DNA from: Paenibacillus cellulositrophicus
GTDB taxonomy: Bacteria > Bacillota > Bacilli > Paenibacillales > Paenibacillaceae
DNA: 64,000 nt
Direction of reading: 5' to 3'
NCBI RefSeq assembly: GCF_009363095.1
Contig: NZ_CP045295.1
Location: forward strand, 4,865,001-4,929,000
Each line of letters starts with the position of its first letter. The first letter of the stretch is position 1. The translations under genes were made by a program, and so were the position numbers. Of this stretch, positions 42,054 to 51,025 are shown one piece after another. Below the pieces are notes generated by a model. The model searched no databases. It had not been told where the DNA came from and saw only the letters and a list, made by a program, of their open reading frames with translations.

Positions 42054-43286
42054 TTAAGCCCGCTTGACCCGTACAGGAAGGCTTACCAGCCCTTGGCCGG
42101 CGGCGGAAGGTGTCAAATTCTCTTCCAGCTGGAAGCCGGGAACCGGCTCGATCATCTCAAAGTAATCCATAAACAGCTCCAGCCCGATATTCGCCTCGAG
42201 GCGTGCCAGCGGCGCGCCCATGCAGAAATGCGGACCATTCCCGAAGGTCAGATGCCTTTTGGCGTTCGGACGGTGGATGTTCACGGTGAAGGGGTCTTCA
42301 AACACCTGTTCATCCATGTTGGCGGCGCTCATCCAGGCGACGACGACATCGCCCTTTTTCAAATCGACGCCGAGCACGTTGTTATCCTGCTTGACGGTAC
42401 GGTCCATTTTGGAAATATTGAAGCGGTAACGCAGCATTTCCTCCACGGTGTTTGGAACCAGCTCCCGGTTCGCCCGGACTTCCCCGTAGATCTGATCGTT
42501 ATCGTACAGGAACGAATAGAACGAGTTGGCGAGCAGATGGCTTGTGGTTTCTACGCCAGCGCCCAGCAGGAACATCGTGGTGCGGACGATCTCGTCATCC
42601 GTGAACCGTTCTCCTTCCACATCGGCCTGGATCAGATCGGAAATAATGTCATCGCCGAGCTGGGATCTTTTCTGAACAATATAAGGAAAAAGGTAAGTAT
42701 AGTACTCTGTGGCTGCCTTGCGCTTCAATTCGCCGATTTCGGCTGCCTTGTCTTTGTTATACGGAAGAAACAAGGTGTCTACCCACTCTTTGAACAGCAG
42801 GCGGTCTTTGGAGGGCACCCCGAGCAGATCCGCCATCACAATGACGGGCAATGCGCCGGTAAAATCCTTGACCACGTCGATGACCGGAGCATCTCCCATC
42901 TCATCTAGCAGCTGGCGGACGACTTCGTGAATCCGCGGCTCCCACAGCTTCAGGCTTCGCGGCGTAAAAGCGGCGGACAGCAGGGAACGGCGTTTCCGGT
43001 GCTCCGGCGGATCGGCATTGATCGTGTTGATTTTGTCGTTTCCCTGGCCTTCGTCATTGTCGGCGCCGACGCTGATCGTCGTCCGCGTTCTCACACTGGA
43101 GAAATACTCATAGTCGCTGAGCACCCGTTTGACATCATCGTAGCGGAATACGTTCCAGGTATTCGTGGCTTCATTGTAACTGATCGGCTCGTTCTGCAGC
43201 TTGTCCCGGTACCAATCGTACGGGTTGAATTCTTCGGATCGTGATCGGAACTGGGTGATATCGGCCAAAGCAATGATTTCTTGCAT
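42054..43286 (-). CDS. Cytochrome P450
   Basis: A 410-residue soluble P450. The heme loop FGNGPHFCMGAPLARLEANI gives the heme-ligand Cys near residue 352, the I helix is LLGAGVETTSHLL, and the K-helix ExxR is EEMLRYRF. It resembles the CYP109/BioI group of Bacilli, enzymes that hydroxylate fatty acids or steroids. No ferredoxin or reductase gene is near. ATG 43286 follows GGGAGGG. The divergent PadR regulator is the likely controller. Confidence 0.9.
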   Translation of the reverse strand: MQEIIALADITQFRSRSEEFNPYDWYRDKLQNEPISYNEATNTWNVFRYDDVKRVLSDYEYFSSVRTRTTISVGADNDEGQGNDKINTINADPPEHRKRRSLLSAAFTPRSLKLWEPRIHEVVRQLLDEMGDAPVIDVVKDFTGALPVIVMADLLGVPSKDRLLFKEWVDTLFLPYNKDKAAEIGELKRKAATEYYTYLFPYIVQKRSQLGDDIISDLIQADVEGERFTDDEIVRTTMFLLGAGVETTSHLLANSFYSFLYDNDQIYGEVRANRELVPNTVEEMLRYRFNISKMDRTVKQDNNVLGVDLKKGDVVVAWMSAANMDEQVFEDPFTVNIHRPNAKRHLTFGNGPHFCMGAPLARLEANIGLELFMDYFEMIEPVPGFQLEENLTPSAAGQGLVSLPVRVKRA

Positions 43287-43338
43287 TCCATTCCCTCCCG
43301 TGTTGAAGAATAGTAGGTGACTTCATGCTTAAAATATC

Positions 43339-43357
43339 ATATGTTAATTTAACATAT
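43339..43357. promoter_or_regulatory. Candidate PadR operator
   Basis: ATATGTTAATTTAACATAT is a perfect 19-bp palindrome with one central base. The inner ATGT-(7)-ACAT resembles the ATGT-(8)-ACAT sites bound by PadR proteins. It lies 53 bases upstream of the P450 start and 155 bases before padR. Confidence 0.6.
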
Positions 43358-43512
43358 CGGTCGAAGGGGAGCCACTGCCCAACGCCCCATGACTTTGGGT
43401 GCATAGGAAATGCGGAGTTTGTCGGAATTCGTTGAAGTACCATAACCGAATTGGTATGCTATTAAATACATAAACCCGGACAGCGGTCAAATCAGACGAG
43501 AGGGCAGGATCT

Positions 43513-44034
43513 ATGTATATCGACTTACTCATTTTAATCCAGATTGAAAAATCCCCCAAACACGGGTACGAAATCAAAAAAGAGATCCAAAAAGACCTCG
43601 GCTATTTGATGGATGTGAATCATAACCTGCTATACCCGGCGCTGCGCCGATTTACGTCGGAAGGGGCCATTATCCGAAAGCGTAATGAGCAGGAAGGCCG
43701 GCCCAGCCAGTACGTGTACGAAATTACCGATGTGGGCAGAGCGAAAATCTCCGAGCTGATCAACGCTTTTACCGAAAAGGACGCCAAGCATGAAATTGAG
43801 TTCATGATCCGGGTATCCCTGTTTGACCGGATTTCCCGTGAGAATCGGCTTAGAATTCTGGATATGCGCAAACATGATCTCGAATCCCTCTTGGCCGGCA
43901 TTCAGCAGCGCCAGGAAGGCAGCGTGGCTAATGACATGTTCCTGAATGAGGTTCTTCAGCAAACGATATCGCGGGTTGTAGGGGAGATCCGCTGGATCGA
44001 CGAGCTGATTCGTAAGACGATGAGTGATGAATGA
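43513..44034 (+). CDS. PadR family transcriptional regulator
   Basis: A 173-residue PadR protein: LLILIQIEKSPKHGYEIKKE and NLLYPALRRFTSEGAIIRKR form the winged helix, and the C-terminal helices (VNHNLLYP...LRKTMSDE) make the dimer arm. Some members repress drug pumps or phenolic acid decarboxylases. The divergent P450 with the palindrome at 43339 suggests that gene as target. ATG 43513 is spaced from AGGG. Confidence 0.88.
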   Translation: MYIDLLILIQIEKSPKHGYEIKKEIQKDLGYLMDVNHNLLYPALRRFTSEGAIIRKRNEQEGRPSQYVYEITDVGRAKISELINAFTEKDAKHEIEFMIRVSLFDRISRENRLRILDMRKHDLESLLAGIQQRQEGSVANDMFLNEVLQQTISRVVGEIRWIDELIRKTMSDE

Positions 44035-44136
44035 AAAAATTATAGGACATACCTTCGGGAAGATCAGAGGCCACAATTGGGGCAGGGCAGATATCCTGAT
44101 AACTTTAGATTATTTGGTAAAAAAGGGTGGGGGCGT

Positions 44137-44991
44137 GTGAATACCGAAACCATAGCGGACATTCTCGGGTTGATTGCCTATATCTCGCCACAAGCAAGGG
44201 ATTATGTGGAGCTGGCTGTCCGGAATGAAAAGCTTGATGTTATCTATCATAAAGCAACAGAGCAGGAACATGGTGTTTTTTGTATCGTCGAGGATGATCA
44301 ATGTGTTATTGCATATTTTTCATTCATACAGGAAACGGATTCTGATGCCCTCCTTGATCTCATTGCGAATACCATTACTCCTTACCTTCAGCAGACCGGC
44401 ACCAAGGAGCTGTGTTTCAATTTATTCGGAGAGAACGTCCGGGCGATCCATTTCGTCCGTCAATTGGGTTTTCAAACGGATATGGAGGGCTATCATTTGT
44501 ATTATGACGGGCCTCATGAACCTGATCTATCCAATACGGATCTCATTGTAAATACATATGAAGCGAGTATGCTGACTCCTATGGCCGACTTATTTGACAG
44601 GGCATACGCCGCATTGAATGCAGAAAACGGCTGGCCACTGGACGAACACCGCAAGAATATAGGTTTGTTTCATGAGAGGTTGGAGGATAAGGTCCGAAAT
44701 GATGAGTTCCGTTCGTTTTGGAAAGAGGGAACTCTGATTGGGGCTTATATTATTTCTGGTGGATATATCCAGGACATCGTTGTAGCACCGGATCAGCAAA
44801 ACCGCGGATATGGCAGTGCCATCCTTACTCACTGCATACGGCATATGCTGGGTAAGCAGATCCCCAAAATTTATTTGCGCATCGCGAAATCCAATCAGGG
44901 TGCCAAAAGGCTGTATGAGAGGCATCAATTTAAAGTAGTGTCTAGCTTTGCGGAACATACCTGGAGAGTAACAAAAAAGGATAGCGTATAA
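44137..44991 (+). CDS. Two-domain GNAT acetyltransferase
   Basis: A 284-residue protein with two GNAT-like halves. The N-terminal half (residues 30-130: IVEDDQCVIAYFSFIQETDS, ELCFNLFGENVRAIHFVRQL) lacks a clear motif A. The C-terminal half has IQDIVVAPDQQNRGYGSAIL and IAKSNQGAKRLYERHQFKVV, a good motif A and B. Only the latter is probably catalytic. GTG 44137 is spaced from GGGTGGGGG. The acceptor is unknown. Confidence 0.8.
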   Translation: MNTETIADILGLIAYISPQARDYVELAVRNEKLDVIYHKATEQEHGVFCIVEDDQCVIAYFSFIQETDSDALLDLIANTITPYLQQTGTKELCFNLFGENVRAIHFVRQLGFQTDMEGYHLYYDGPHEPDLSNTDLIVNTYEASMLTPMADLFDRAYAALNAENGWPLDEHRKNIGLFHERLEDKVRNDEFRSFWKEGTLIGAYIISGGYIQDIVVAPDQQNRGYGSAILTHCIRHMLGKQIPKIYLRIAKSNQGAKRLYERHQFKVVSSFAEHTWRVTKKDSV

Positions 44992-44999
44992 AAACCAAA

Positions 45000-45029
45000 G
45001 GCAGCCGGATTCACCGGCTGCCTTTTTTT
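45000..45029. terminator. Strong terminator between convergent genes
   Basis: GGCAGCCGG and CCGGCTGCC are perfect arms around ATTCA, followed by seven Ts. It lies between the GNAT gene and the convergent fabV. Confidence 0.85.
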
Positions 45030-45030
45030 C

Positions 45031-46224
45031 TTATCTTACGTTTAATAGGGATACGTCCGGATTCGTGTCCTTGCCGTAGTCGATGTCGTCCGTCTCAAAT
45101 CCGAACAGCTGGAAAAACTCGCGGCGGTACTCTTTCAGATCCGTCAGCTCATATACATTATTCGTTGTGACCTGATCCCAGATCCGGGCCACTTCTTGCT
45201 GGACATCCGGACGCAGTTCCCAATCGTCGATGCGGATTCGGCCCGCCTCGTCTACAGGCGTTCCACCCTCGTGGTACAGCTTGTCGGCAAACAGGCGGTA
45301 CGACTGCTGGATCGTATTTTCGTGAATGCCCTTTTCCTTCATTACTTTGTAGAGTGCGGCAATGTACAGAGGGAAGACCGGAACGGCAGCAGCGGACTGG
45401 GTGACCAGGGCTTTGCTGACGACGACGAAAGCTTTTCCGTCTAAAGCGGACAGCTCACGGGTCAGCCGCTGCGCGGTTGCCTCCAGATCCTCCTTGGCTT
45501 TGCCGATGGTGCCTTCCCGGTAGATGGCCCGGGTAAGCTCCGAGCCGATATAGGAGTAGGCAATGGTCATCGCTCCGTCGGCCAAGAGGTTCGCCTGCCG
45601 AAGTCGGTCGATCCAGCGCTGCCAATCGGCTCCACCCATCACGGCAATCGTCTGGGCGATGTCGTCACCTTCCGCCGGTTCAGTCGTGACTTCGTCGGTC
45701 ACTTCGCCGGTATGAAAGTTCACGGCTTTGCCGGTGAAGGGAGCTCCGATCGGCTTCAGGACCGAGTTGTACGTCTTGTCGCTGTCCGGGTCGGTACGCC
45801 GGGACGAAGCTACGCTGTACACGACGAGGTCCACTTGGCCGAACTCCTTGGCAATCGTGTCCATGACGCGGTCTTTCGTCTCATCCGCAAAGGCATCGCC
45901 TGTAATGCTGACGGATGTCAAGCCGGCTTCGGCGGCCCGCCGCTCAAACGCAGCCGAATTGTACCAGCCCGCCGATGCGGTCCGCTTGTCCCGTGCGGAG
46001 CTGGGCCGGAAGACGCCGATGGTGGCGGCTCCCGCCCCAAAAGCGGCGGTGATCCGGGCCGACAGGCCGTACCCTGTGGAGGCTCCGATAACCAAGACCC
46101 GTTTCGGGCCATTCAATTTAGGCTGCTGCTGTATGTAATCGATCTGCTCCTGCACCTGCTTGGCGCAGCCTTCCGGATGCGCCGTCGTGCAGATGAAACC
46201 GCGTGTTCTGGGTGTAATGATCAT
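45031..46224 (-). CDS. fabV: Trans-2-enoyl-ACP/CoA reductase FabV
   Basis: A 397-residue FabV-type NADH-dependent enoyl reductase, distinct from FabI in length and in its N-terminal extension (RTRGFICTTAHPEGCAKQVQ). The nucleotide site is VLVIGASTGYGLSARITAAF, the Tyr-x8-Lys pair lies in the YSYIGSELTRAIYREGTIGK region, and DIAQTIAVMGGADWQRWIDR follows. FabV is resistant to triclosan in other bacteria, which is general knowledge of the family. Start ATG 46224 has AAAGGA upstream. The 404-base region after it holds no supported gene. Confidence 0.92.
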   Translation of the reverse strand: MIITPRTRGFICTTAHPEGCAKQVQEQIDYIQQQPKLNGPKRVLVIGASTGYGLSARITAAFGAGAATIGVFRPSSARDKRTASAGWYNSAAFERRAAEAGLTSVSITGDAFADETKDRVMDTIAKEFGQVDLVVYSVASSRRTDPDSDKTYNSVLKPIGAPFTGKAVNFHTGEVTDEVTTEPAEGDDIAQTIAVMGGADWQRWIDRLRQANLLADGAMTIAYSYIGSELTRAIYREGTIGKAKEDLEATAQRLTRELSALDGKAFVVVSKALVTQSAAAVPVFPLYIAALYKVMKEKGIHENTIQQSYRLFADKLYHEGGTPVDEAGRIRIDDWELRPDVQQEVARIWDQVTTNNVYELTDLKEYRREFFQLFGFETDDIDYGKDTNPDVSLLNVR

Positions 46225-46628
46225 AGGGAGTGCGTCCTTTCTTTGCGAAGATAAGGCTTATATAAGTTGAACTATTGAAATGGATGATAGCGGCAAGTAC
46301 GTAAAAAGTTCCTACGATCGCTCTTGTTTTCGTATTTCTTGATTTTATGCATCCTACACAAGGCAGAAATCCGAAAGCCAAATGCGAACGCTTCGCTTCT
46401 TCGGAATCGTTTTACTCCCTTGCTCTGCATCCTATTCTTTTATTCAACAATATTGTACCTCTCTTGTTTTGAAAAGAAAAACGGGTGTCATCCAGTATGT
46501 CCAAAAGGCAATTTCCCACGCCAAGGGAGGTAATTGGCTGGTGAGGGCGAAGCAATATACGAAGAAACATGGATAAGTTCGTCCGATGTCTATACTTTTT
46601 AAAACGCAGATTTGGAGGTTGAATAACC
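46225..46628. other. Intergenic region between fabV and the M42 peptidase gene
   Basis: I see no convincing gene here. Short frames around 46500-46576 have a GGGAGG-like site but encode only 11-22 residues and their composition is not convincing. It must carry the fabV promoter (minus strand) and the peptidase promoter (plus strand), but no site stood out. Confidence 0.6.
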
Positions 46629-47705
46629 ATGATGGATGAAATGACGCAGCGAATGAAGGTATTGACCGAGTGCCATGGGGTGCCCGGACACGAAGGCGCC
46701 GTCCGCGCCCAAATGAAAAGCTATCTTGAACCGCTCAGCGAAGAGCTCGTTATGGACCGGCTCGGGAGCGTGTTTGGGGTGAAAACCGGCCTTGCCGGGG
46801 GACCTAAAGTCATGCTTGCCGGCCATCTGGACGAGATCGGGTTTATGGTCACCCAGATTACGCCGAAGGGATTTCTGCGTTTTAACCAACTGGGCGGCTG
46901 GTGGGCGCATAACGTTCTGTCCCACCGGGTGAAAGTAAAGACGCGCAAAGGCGAATACATCGGCATCATCGGCTCCAAGCCGCCCCATGTGCTGGAGGCC
47001 GAGGAGCGGACCAAGGTCATGAAGCTGAAGGATTTGTATATCGATATCGGGGCCAGAGATGAAGCGGACGCCAAAGAAATGGGGGTTCGCCCCGGCGACT
47101 GGGTCGTACCGGTGAGCGAATTCTTTACGATGCGCGATGGCGAGCTGTGGGCAGGCAAAGCGCTCGACAACCGCTCCGGCTGCTCGCTGGCGGTCGAAAT
47201 CCTTTCACGTCTGCAGAATGAACAGCATCCGAACGTCATTTATGCGGGAGCGACGGTGCAGGAGGAAGTAGGTCTCCGCGGTGCGGGAACGGCCGCCAAT
47301 CTCATCCAGCCGGACGTGGCCTTTGCGCTGGACGTCGGTATCGCGCATGACACACCGGGCAGCGAGTCGAACCCGATGAAATGCAATATGGGCGACGGAC
47401 CGCTGGTGCTCATTTTTGACGCTTCGATGATTCCGAATACCGCCCTGCGGGACCTTGTAATCGACACGGCGGAGGAACTGGGCATTTCCGTGCAGTTTGA
47501 GGCCCTCACCGGCGGCACGACCGACGGCGGCCGGATTCATACGAGCGGCATCGGCTGCCCGACGCTGACCGTGGGATTCGCCACGCGTTACATCCACAGC
47601 CATAACTCCGTGATGTCCAAATCCGATTTCAGCCAGGCAGCCGACCTGCTGACGGCGGTGATCAAGAAGCTGGACCGCGAAACGGTGGATAAGCTGATCG
47701 GGTAG
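46629..47705 (+). CDS. M42 family metallopeptidase
   Basis: A 358-residue dinuclear aminopeptidase of the FrvX/YsdC type. The metal ligands are at MLAGHLDEIGFM, KALDNRSGCSLAVEIL, VQEEVGLRGAGTAANL, ALDVGIAHDTPG and TRYIHSHNSVMS, all present. Such enzymes form tetrahedral dodecamers that trim peptides. It has an intact catalytic Glu in EEVG. ATG 46629 or 46632 follows TTGGAGG. The gene downstream may be unrelated. Confidence 0.9.
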   Translation: MMDEMTQRMKVLTECHGVPGHEGAVRAQMKSYLEPLSEELVMDRLGSVFGVKTGLAGGPKVMLAGHLDEIGFMVTQITPKGFLRFNQLGGWWAHNVLSHRVKVKTRKGEYIGIIGSKPPHVLEAEERTKVMKLKDLYIDIGARDEADAKEMGVRPGDWVVPVSEFFTMRDGELWAGKALDNRSGCSLAVEILSRLQNEQHPNVIYAGATVQEEVGLRGAGTAANLIQPDVAFALDVGIAHDTPGSESNPMKCNMGDGPLVLIFDASMIPNTALRDLVIDTAEELGISVQFEALTGGTTDGGRIHTSGIGCPTLTVGFATRYIHSHNSVMSKSDFSQAADLLTAVIKKLDRETVDKLIG

Positions 47706-47763
47706 GGCGGTGGAACGCGTTATATACTATTATTTTCAAGGGTGGCTGAAAAGAGCCCTTTTA

Positions 47764-48369
47764 ATGAGCACAGAAAGAAAACGGACAGTAGTGATCATTG
47801 CGGTGATCATCGTCATTGTGGGCGGATACCGGATCTATGCATTGAACTATTCGGATGAAGGCATTATGGATCATGTCATCGGCCATAAGGGATACGCCGT
47901 AAATCTCGTAAAGGAGCAGGTACCCGTCAAAATTTTTGTCAAATCGGAATGGATCGCATTCGGGCAGGACGAACGGAAAGAATTAAAAGTCGAAGTCCTT
48001 GAGATGAATCATACGCGTATCCTGCTTAACGATGTGTTGAACCGGGGCAATGACATTTATTTCAGTTTTGAGGCGTTCCCCGGGTGGGAACATCGATCGG
48101 GTGAATTTATGTATAACGGGGAGGTTAATCCGGACGGTTCCGTCTCTCTACAAGGCCCACACCTGAGGTTAACCGGCATGAACGGACATGAAATCCCCGT
48201 TGGGCAATGTGGAGAAGGCCCCGGGATTTCGTTTTCCTTTGGAATAAACCAGGAAGACTACCATTTGATCCGTGAAGGATTTTATGTGGAGTACAGCGAT
48301 TTTAATGTGTATCGTTATGCGAAGAAAATCAACGAAGAGTGGCTGGGCTATAATTCAATCTTCCAATGA
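47764..48369 (+). CDS. Membrane-anchored hypothetical protein
   Basis: A 201-residue protein with an N-terminal span (TVVIIAVIIVIVGGYRIYAL) followed by an extracellular domain of mostly beta-strands, such as MYNGEVNPDGSVSLQGPHLR and IREGFYVEYSDFNVYRYAKK. I do not recognise the family. The start is uncertain: ATG 47764 has AAAAGAG upstream; a GTG at 47710 would add 18 residues. Cysteines are few. Confidence 0.6.
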   Translation: MSTERKRTVVIIAVIIVIVGGYRIYALNYSDEGIMDHVIGHKGYAVNLVKEQVPVKIFVKSEWIAFGQDERKELKVEVLEMNHTRILLNDVLNRGNDIYFSFEAFPGWEHRSGEFMYNGEVNPDGSVSLQGPHLRLTGMNGHEIPVGQCGEGPGISFSFGINQEDYHLIREGFYVEYSDFNVYRYAKKINEEWLGYNSIFQ

Positions 48370-48477
48370 GGGATTATCGTGTTTCAAAGCGCCTTTCCGG
48401 CGGAGGAATCCTTTTAAACTAAAAACAACAGTTTTCGTTGAGAAGGATGTTCCTTTTGACTAAAATGGAATAAAACG

Positions 48478-48521
48478 TAAAGCGTCAGACATCATCGGTA
48501 TGTTCTGATGCTTTATTTTTT
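48478..48521 (+). terminator. Intrinsic terminator
   Basis: TAAAGC-GTCAGA and TCTGAT-GCTTTA are pairing arms, ending in a run of six Ts. It lies upstream of the gene at 48561 and could end the transcript of the M42/membrane genes. Confidence 0.7.
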
Positions 48522-48560
48522 GAGTGGGGCTAAAGTGCAACAAAGCTGCCGGAAGGGGCG

Positions 48561-49121
48561 ATGGCCATGACGCTGGTGTTGTATCACTACTATGAAGCAG
48601 CACGGGGTCCTTTTCGAAACCTGTCGTGTCTGCCGCTGGAAGAAGCCTGTGAGATTTTAGGGCAGATCGCCCAGGAAGGAAAAACGTTTGCCAGTAAAAG
48701 GGCAGGCGATTATATGGATATCAGGCTCAAACTGGAGGGCCGGGCCAGAGAGGCGTTTATAGCCAAAGGCGGCCAGCCCGCAAATCTGTATCCGCATTAT
48801 ATGACCCTCGGACCTTGCGATTGGCTGTGTTCTTGGTATATGGAACCAAACGTGGTTCAAATCGATTGGGATGAATTCGATGATCGTTCGGTCAGTTTTA
48901 CGTACGGCGATCTGTTTCCGACAATGCGGTATGAAGATGGCAAGCCCTATCGTAAGCAGGTGTATACGAAGGATGAAATCCGGGAAGTCATTGCCAGGTA
49001 TGGGCTCCCGCAGGAATGGAACAAGCACGGGGACCGGGGGCCAGAGCGATACATTGAAGCACAGATTTGGGATGAAAACGTGATTGAAAGGTATTATCCA
49101 TCTATTTATGGAGGTTTATAA
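48561..49121 (+). CDS. Hypothetical protein, 186 residues
   Basis: I do not recognise this cytosolic, aromatic-rich protein. Its features are LVLYHYYEAARGPFRNLSCL at the start, a strand LGPCDWLCSWYMEPNVVQID and the C-terminal ERYIEAQIWDENVIERYYPS. It has no membrane span. GGAAGGGGCG lies before the ATG. The stop is three bases before a helix-hairpin-helix gene, so they are likely cotranscribed. Confidence 0.65.
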   Translation: MAMTLVLYHYYEAARGPFRNLSCLPLEEACEILGQIAQEGKTFASKRAGDYMDIRLKLEGRAREAFIAKGGQPANLYPHYMTLGPCDWLCSWYMEPNVVQIDWDEFDDRSVSFTYGDLFPTMRYEDGKPYRKQVYTKDEIREVIARYGLPQEWNKHGDRGPERYIEAQIWDENVIERYYPSIYGGL

Positions 49122-49124
49122 GCC

Positions 49125-49337
49125 ATGCCTAAGGATAAGCAGGATCTGACGGAAAGCGGTTTGCCCAAGCTGGCCCAGCCGGCGGTACGCGCGCTCCGGA
49201 ATGCGGGTATTACCCGGCTAGAAGAGGTCGCGAAACTCACCGAACCGGAGCTGAAGCAGCTTCACGGTATCGGCCCCACAGCGGTAGAACAGCTTCGGCG
49301 GGCAATGGCCGACAAGGGACTGGATTTTTCCAAATAA
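49125..49337 (+). CDS. Small helix-hairpin-helix DNA-binding-like protein
   Basis: A 70-residue protein: LPKLAQPAVRALRNAGITRL and ELKQLHGIGPTAVEQLRRAM have the two-helix, GIGP-turn layout of helix-hairpin-helix domains, as in RNA polymerase alpha C-terminal domain. It may bind DNA or RNA polymerase. The ribosome site GGAGG lies in the tail of the gene upstream. Confidence 0.8.
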   Translation: MPKDKQDLTESGLPKLAQPAVRALRNAGITRLEEVAKLTEPELKQLHGIGPTAVEQLRRAMADKGLDFSK

Positions 49338-49380
49338 GGAACTGTCCAAAAAAGGAGCAATGATCGGATCGGAGGAACTG

Positions 49381-49899
49381 ATGGGTATTGATGAAATCAT
49401 TGAGCTGTCATCTTATCAGGATGAATGGAAGGACATCTACGAGCAAGAGAAGAAGAAGCTGGAGCCAGTGTTTGCGGAACAAGCGGTGGAGTTTGCCCAT
49501 ATCGGTAGCACGTCTATCGAGGGAATGACGGCCAAACCGATTGTCGATATCCTGATCGGCCTCAAGGAGCTTCATATTGACGAGTGTACAGACCGGCAGC
49601 TGGTTGCTTTACAGTATGAGAGCATGGGTGAGGCGGGAGTGCCGGGGCGGATACATTATCGCAAACGCATCGGGCAGAAGATCAATCTGCAAATTACCGA
49701 GTGGGACTCCGCCATTTGGCGGGATAACCTGCTGTTCAGGGATTATTTGCGTACCCATCCGGAGCAGGCGAATGCCTATGCACAGGCCAAACGGAACACG
49801 TTGGCCAGCGGCATCAACACGCTGCTGAAATACTCGGATGAAAAGTCCGGAACGATTGCTGAGCTATTAGAAAAAGCGCGGGCGTGGGCAAAAGGCTGA
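49381..49899 (+). CDS. GrpB family (UPF0157) protein, intact
   Basis: A 172-residue GrpB-type protein with the nucleotidyltransferase-like core HIGSTSIEGMTAKPIVDILI near residues 42-61 and NLQITEWDSAIWRDNLLFRD further on. ATG 49381 is spaced from GGAGG. It is the intact counterpart of the amber-broken gene at 13006, though distant in sequence. The function of GrpB proteins is not known well. Confidence 0.85.
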   Translation: MGIDEIIELSSYQDEWKDIYEQEKKKLEPVFAEQAVEFAHIGSTSIEGMTAKPIVDILIGLKELHIDECTDRQLVALQYESMGEAGVPGRIHYRKRIGQKINLQITEWDSAIWRDNLLFRDYLRTHPEQANAYAQAKRNTLASGINTLLKYSDEKSGTIAELLEKARAWAKG

Positions 49900-50026
49900 T
49901 TTTCGTGGCTTCAGCTTGAATTCAAGTCCATGGATGAAATCGAACAGCTGCCGATCAGTTCCGTTCAGCGGCCTGTTTTTGAGGATTTAATGCAAAAGAA
50001 AATTTCTATATTAAGGAGCTGGAATT

Positions 50027-50470
50027 ATGAGTCCAATCACTGTACGGACGTATCAGGAGAAAAATATCCCTGCCGATCAAGTGAAACAGCTGTATGATCA
50101 CCTGGGCTGGTGGCCGGAAAGAACGTTGGCCGATATCGAATCCATGCTCGGCTCATCCATTGCTGTGGGCGCCTGGGATGAGGACAGGCTGGTCGGGTTT
50201 GCGAGAGCGGTCTCGGACGGCTTGTTCCGTGCCTATATCGAGGATATGGGCGTGCATGAAGATTACAGAAAACGCGGCTTGGGGCGGGAGATCGTCGACC
50301 GCATCACAGCCGAATTGGGAGATATCCACGTAGTCAGCTTATTTTGCGAGAGCGGCCTGGTAGATTTTTATCAACAGACCGGCTACAAGCCGACCCGGCA
50401 GGTCGTCATGCACAAGAGTCACGAGGCAGCGAAGGTGACAAAAGGGGAAAAGAACGATGAGCGCGCTTGA
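50027..50470 (+). CDS. GNAT family N-acetyltransferase
   Basis: A 147-residue acetyltransferase: GAWDEDRLVGFARAVSDGLF, then motif A EDMGVHEDYRKRGLGREIVD near residues 72-91. It resembles the gene at 17931. AAGGAG precedes the ATG. Its stop overlaps the DinB-type gene by 14 bases. The 127 bases upstream hold a short non-significant frame (FEDLMQKK) but no clear gene. Confidence 0.87.
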   Translation: MSPITVRTYQEKNIPADQVKQLYDHLGWWPERTLADIESMLGSSIAVGAWDEDRLVGFARAVSDGLFRAYIEDMGVHEDYRKRGLGREIVDRITAELGDIHVVSLFCESGLVDFYQQTGYKPTRQVVMHKSHEAAKVTKGEKNDERA

Positions 50471-50984
50471 TGCTTTGCGATTTCCGATAGGTTCTTTTGA
50501 GCAGGTGAAAGACCCCTCCCGTCAGCAGCGCGAAGATTGGATCGGGCAAATTCCGGAATTGAGCGGCAAGCTGCAAAGCGTTCTAAACCATTTTCAGAAG
50601 GAGCAGCTCGATGTTCCTTACCGCCCTGAAGGCTGGACGGTCCGGCAGATCGTTCATCATTTGGCGGATAATGATATGAATGCGTATATTCGTTTTAAAA
50701 GAGCCCTGACCGAGCAGGAGCCTCTGGCAAGTTCATACCGGGAAGACCTGTGGGCCGAGCTGCCGGATTATATGGATCTGACCATCGAGCATTCAGTGTC
50801 GCTGATGGAGCTTTTGCATCAACGCTTTTATAGACTGCTGCTAAACCTGACTCCGATGGACTATCGTAGAACGATGCGAACTGAGGTGCTCGGAACGATC
50901 ACACTGGACACGGCCCTGCAAAGGTTCATCTGGCATCATCGTCATCATACCTCCCAGGTTGCCGCTTTTGCCGAGAGAATATAG
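50457..50984 (+). CDS. bstA: Bacillithiol transferase BstA/YfiT-like metalloprotein (DinB superfamily)
   Basis: A 175-residue protein of the YfiT/DinB four-helix-bundle family: YRPEGWTVRQIVHHLADNDM and RFIWHHRHHTSQVAAFAERI carry the three His metal ligands of the family. FPIGSFEQVKDPSRQQREDW is the usual YfiT start. In Bacilli YfiT-type proteins have bacillithiol S-transferase activity. It overlaps the GNAT gene by 14 bases. The name is by family; a paralogue of DinB type lies at 60757. Confidence 0.85.
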   Translation: MSALDALRFPIGSFEQVKDPSRQQREDWIGQIPELSGKLQSVLNHFQKEQLDVPYRPEGWTVRQIVHHLADNDMNAYIRFKRALTEQEPLASSYREDLWAELPDYMDLTIEHSVSLMELLHQRFYRLLLNLTPMDYRRTMRTEVLGTITLDTALQRFIWHHRHHTSQVAAFAERI

Positions 50985-51025
50985 AGATCAATCAACGACG
51001 ATCAAGCCCGAAAGGACGTCATAAT

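Noticed and set aside
41871..42908. Plus-strand frame opposite the P450 gene
   Set aside because: Starts in the ATPase gene and runs antisense through the P450; a shadow.
46490..46576. Short frames with a GGGAGG site before the M42 gene
   Set aside because: They encode only 11-22 residues, without conserved features.
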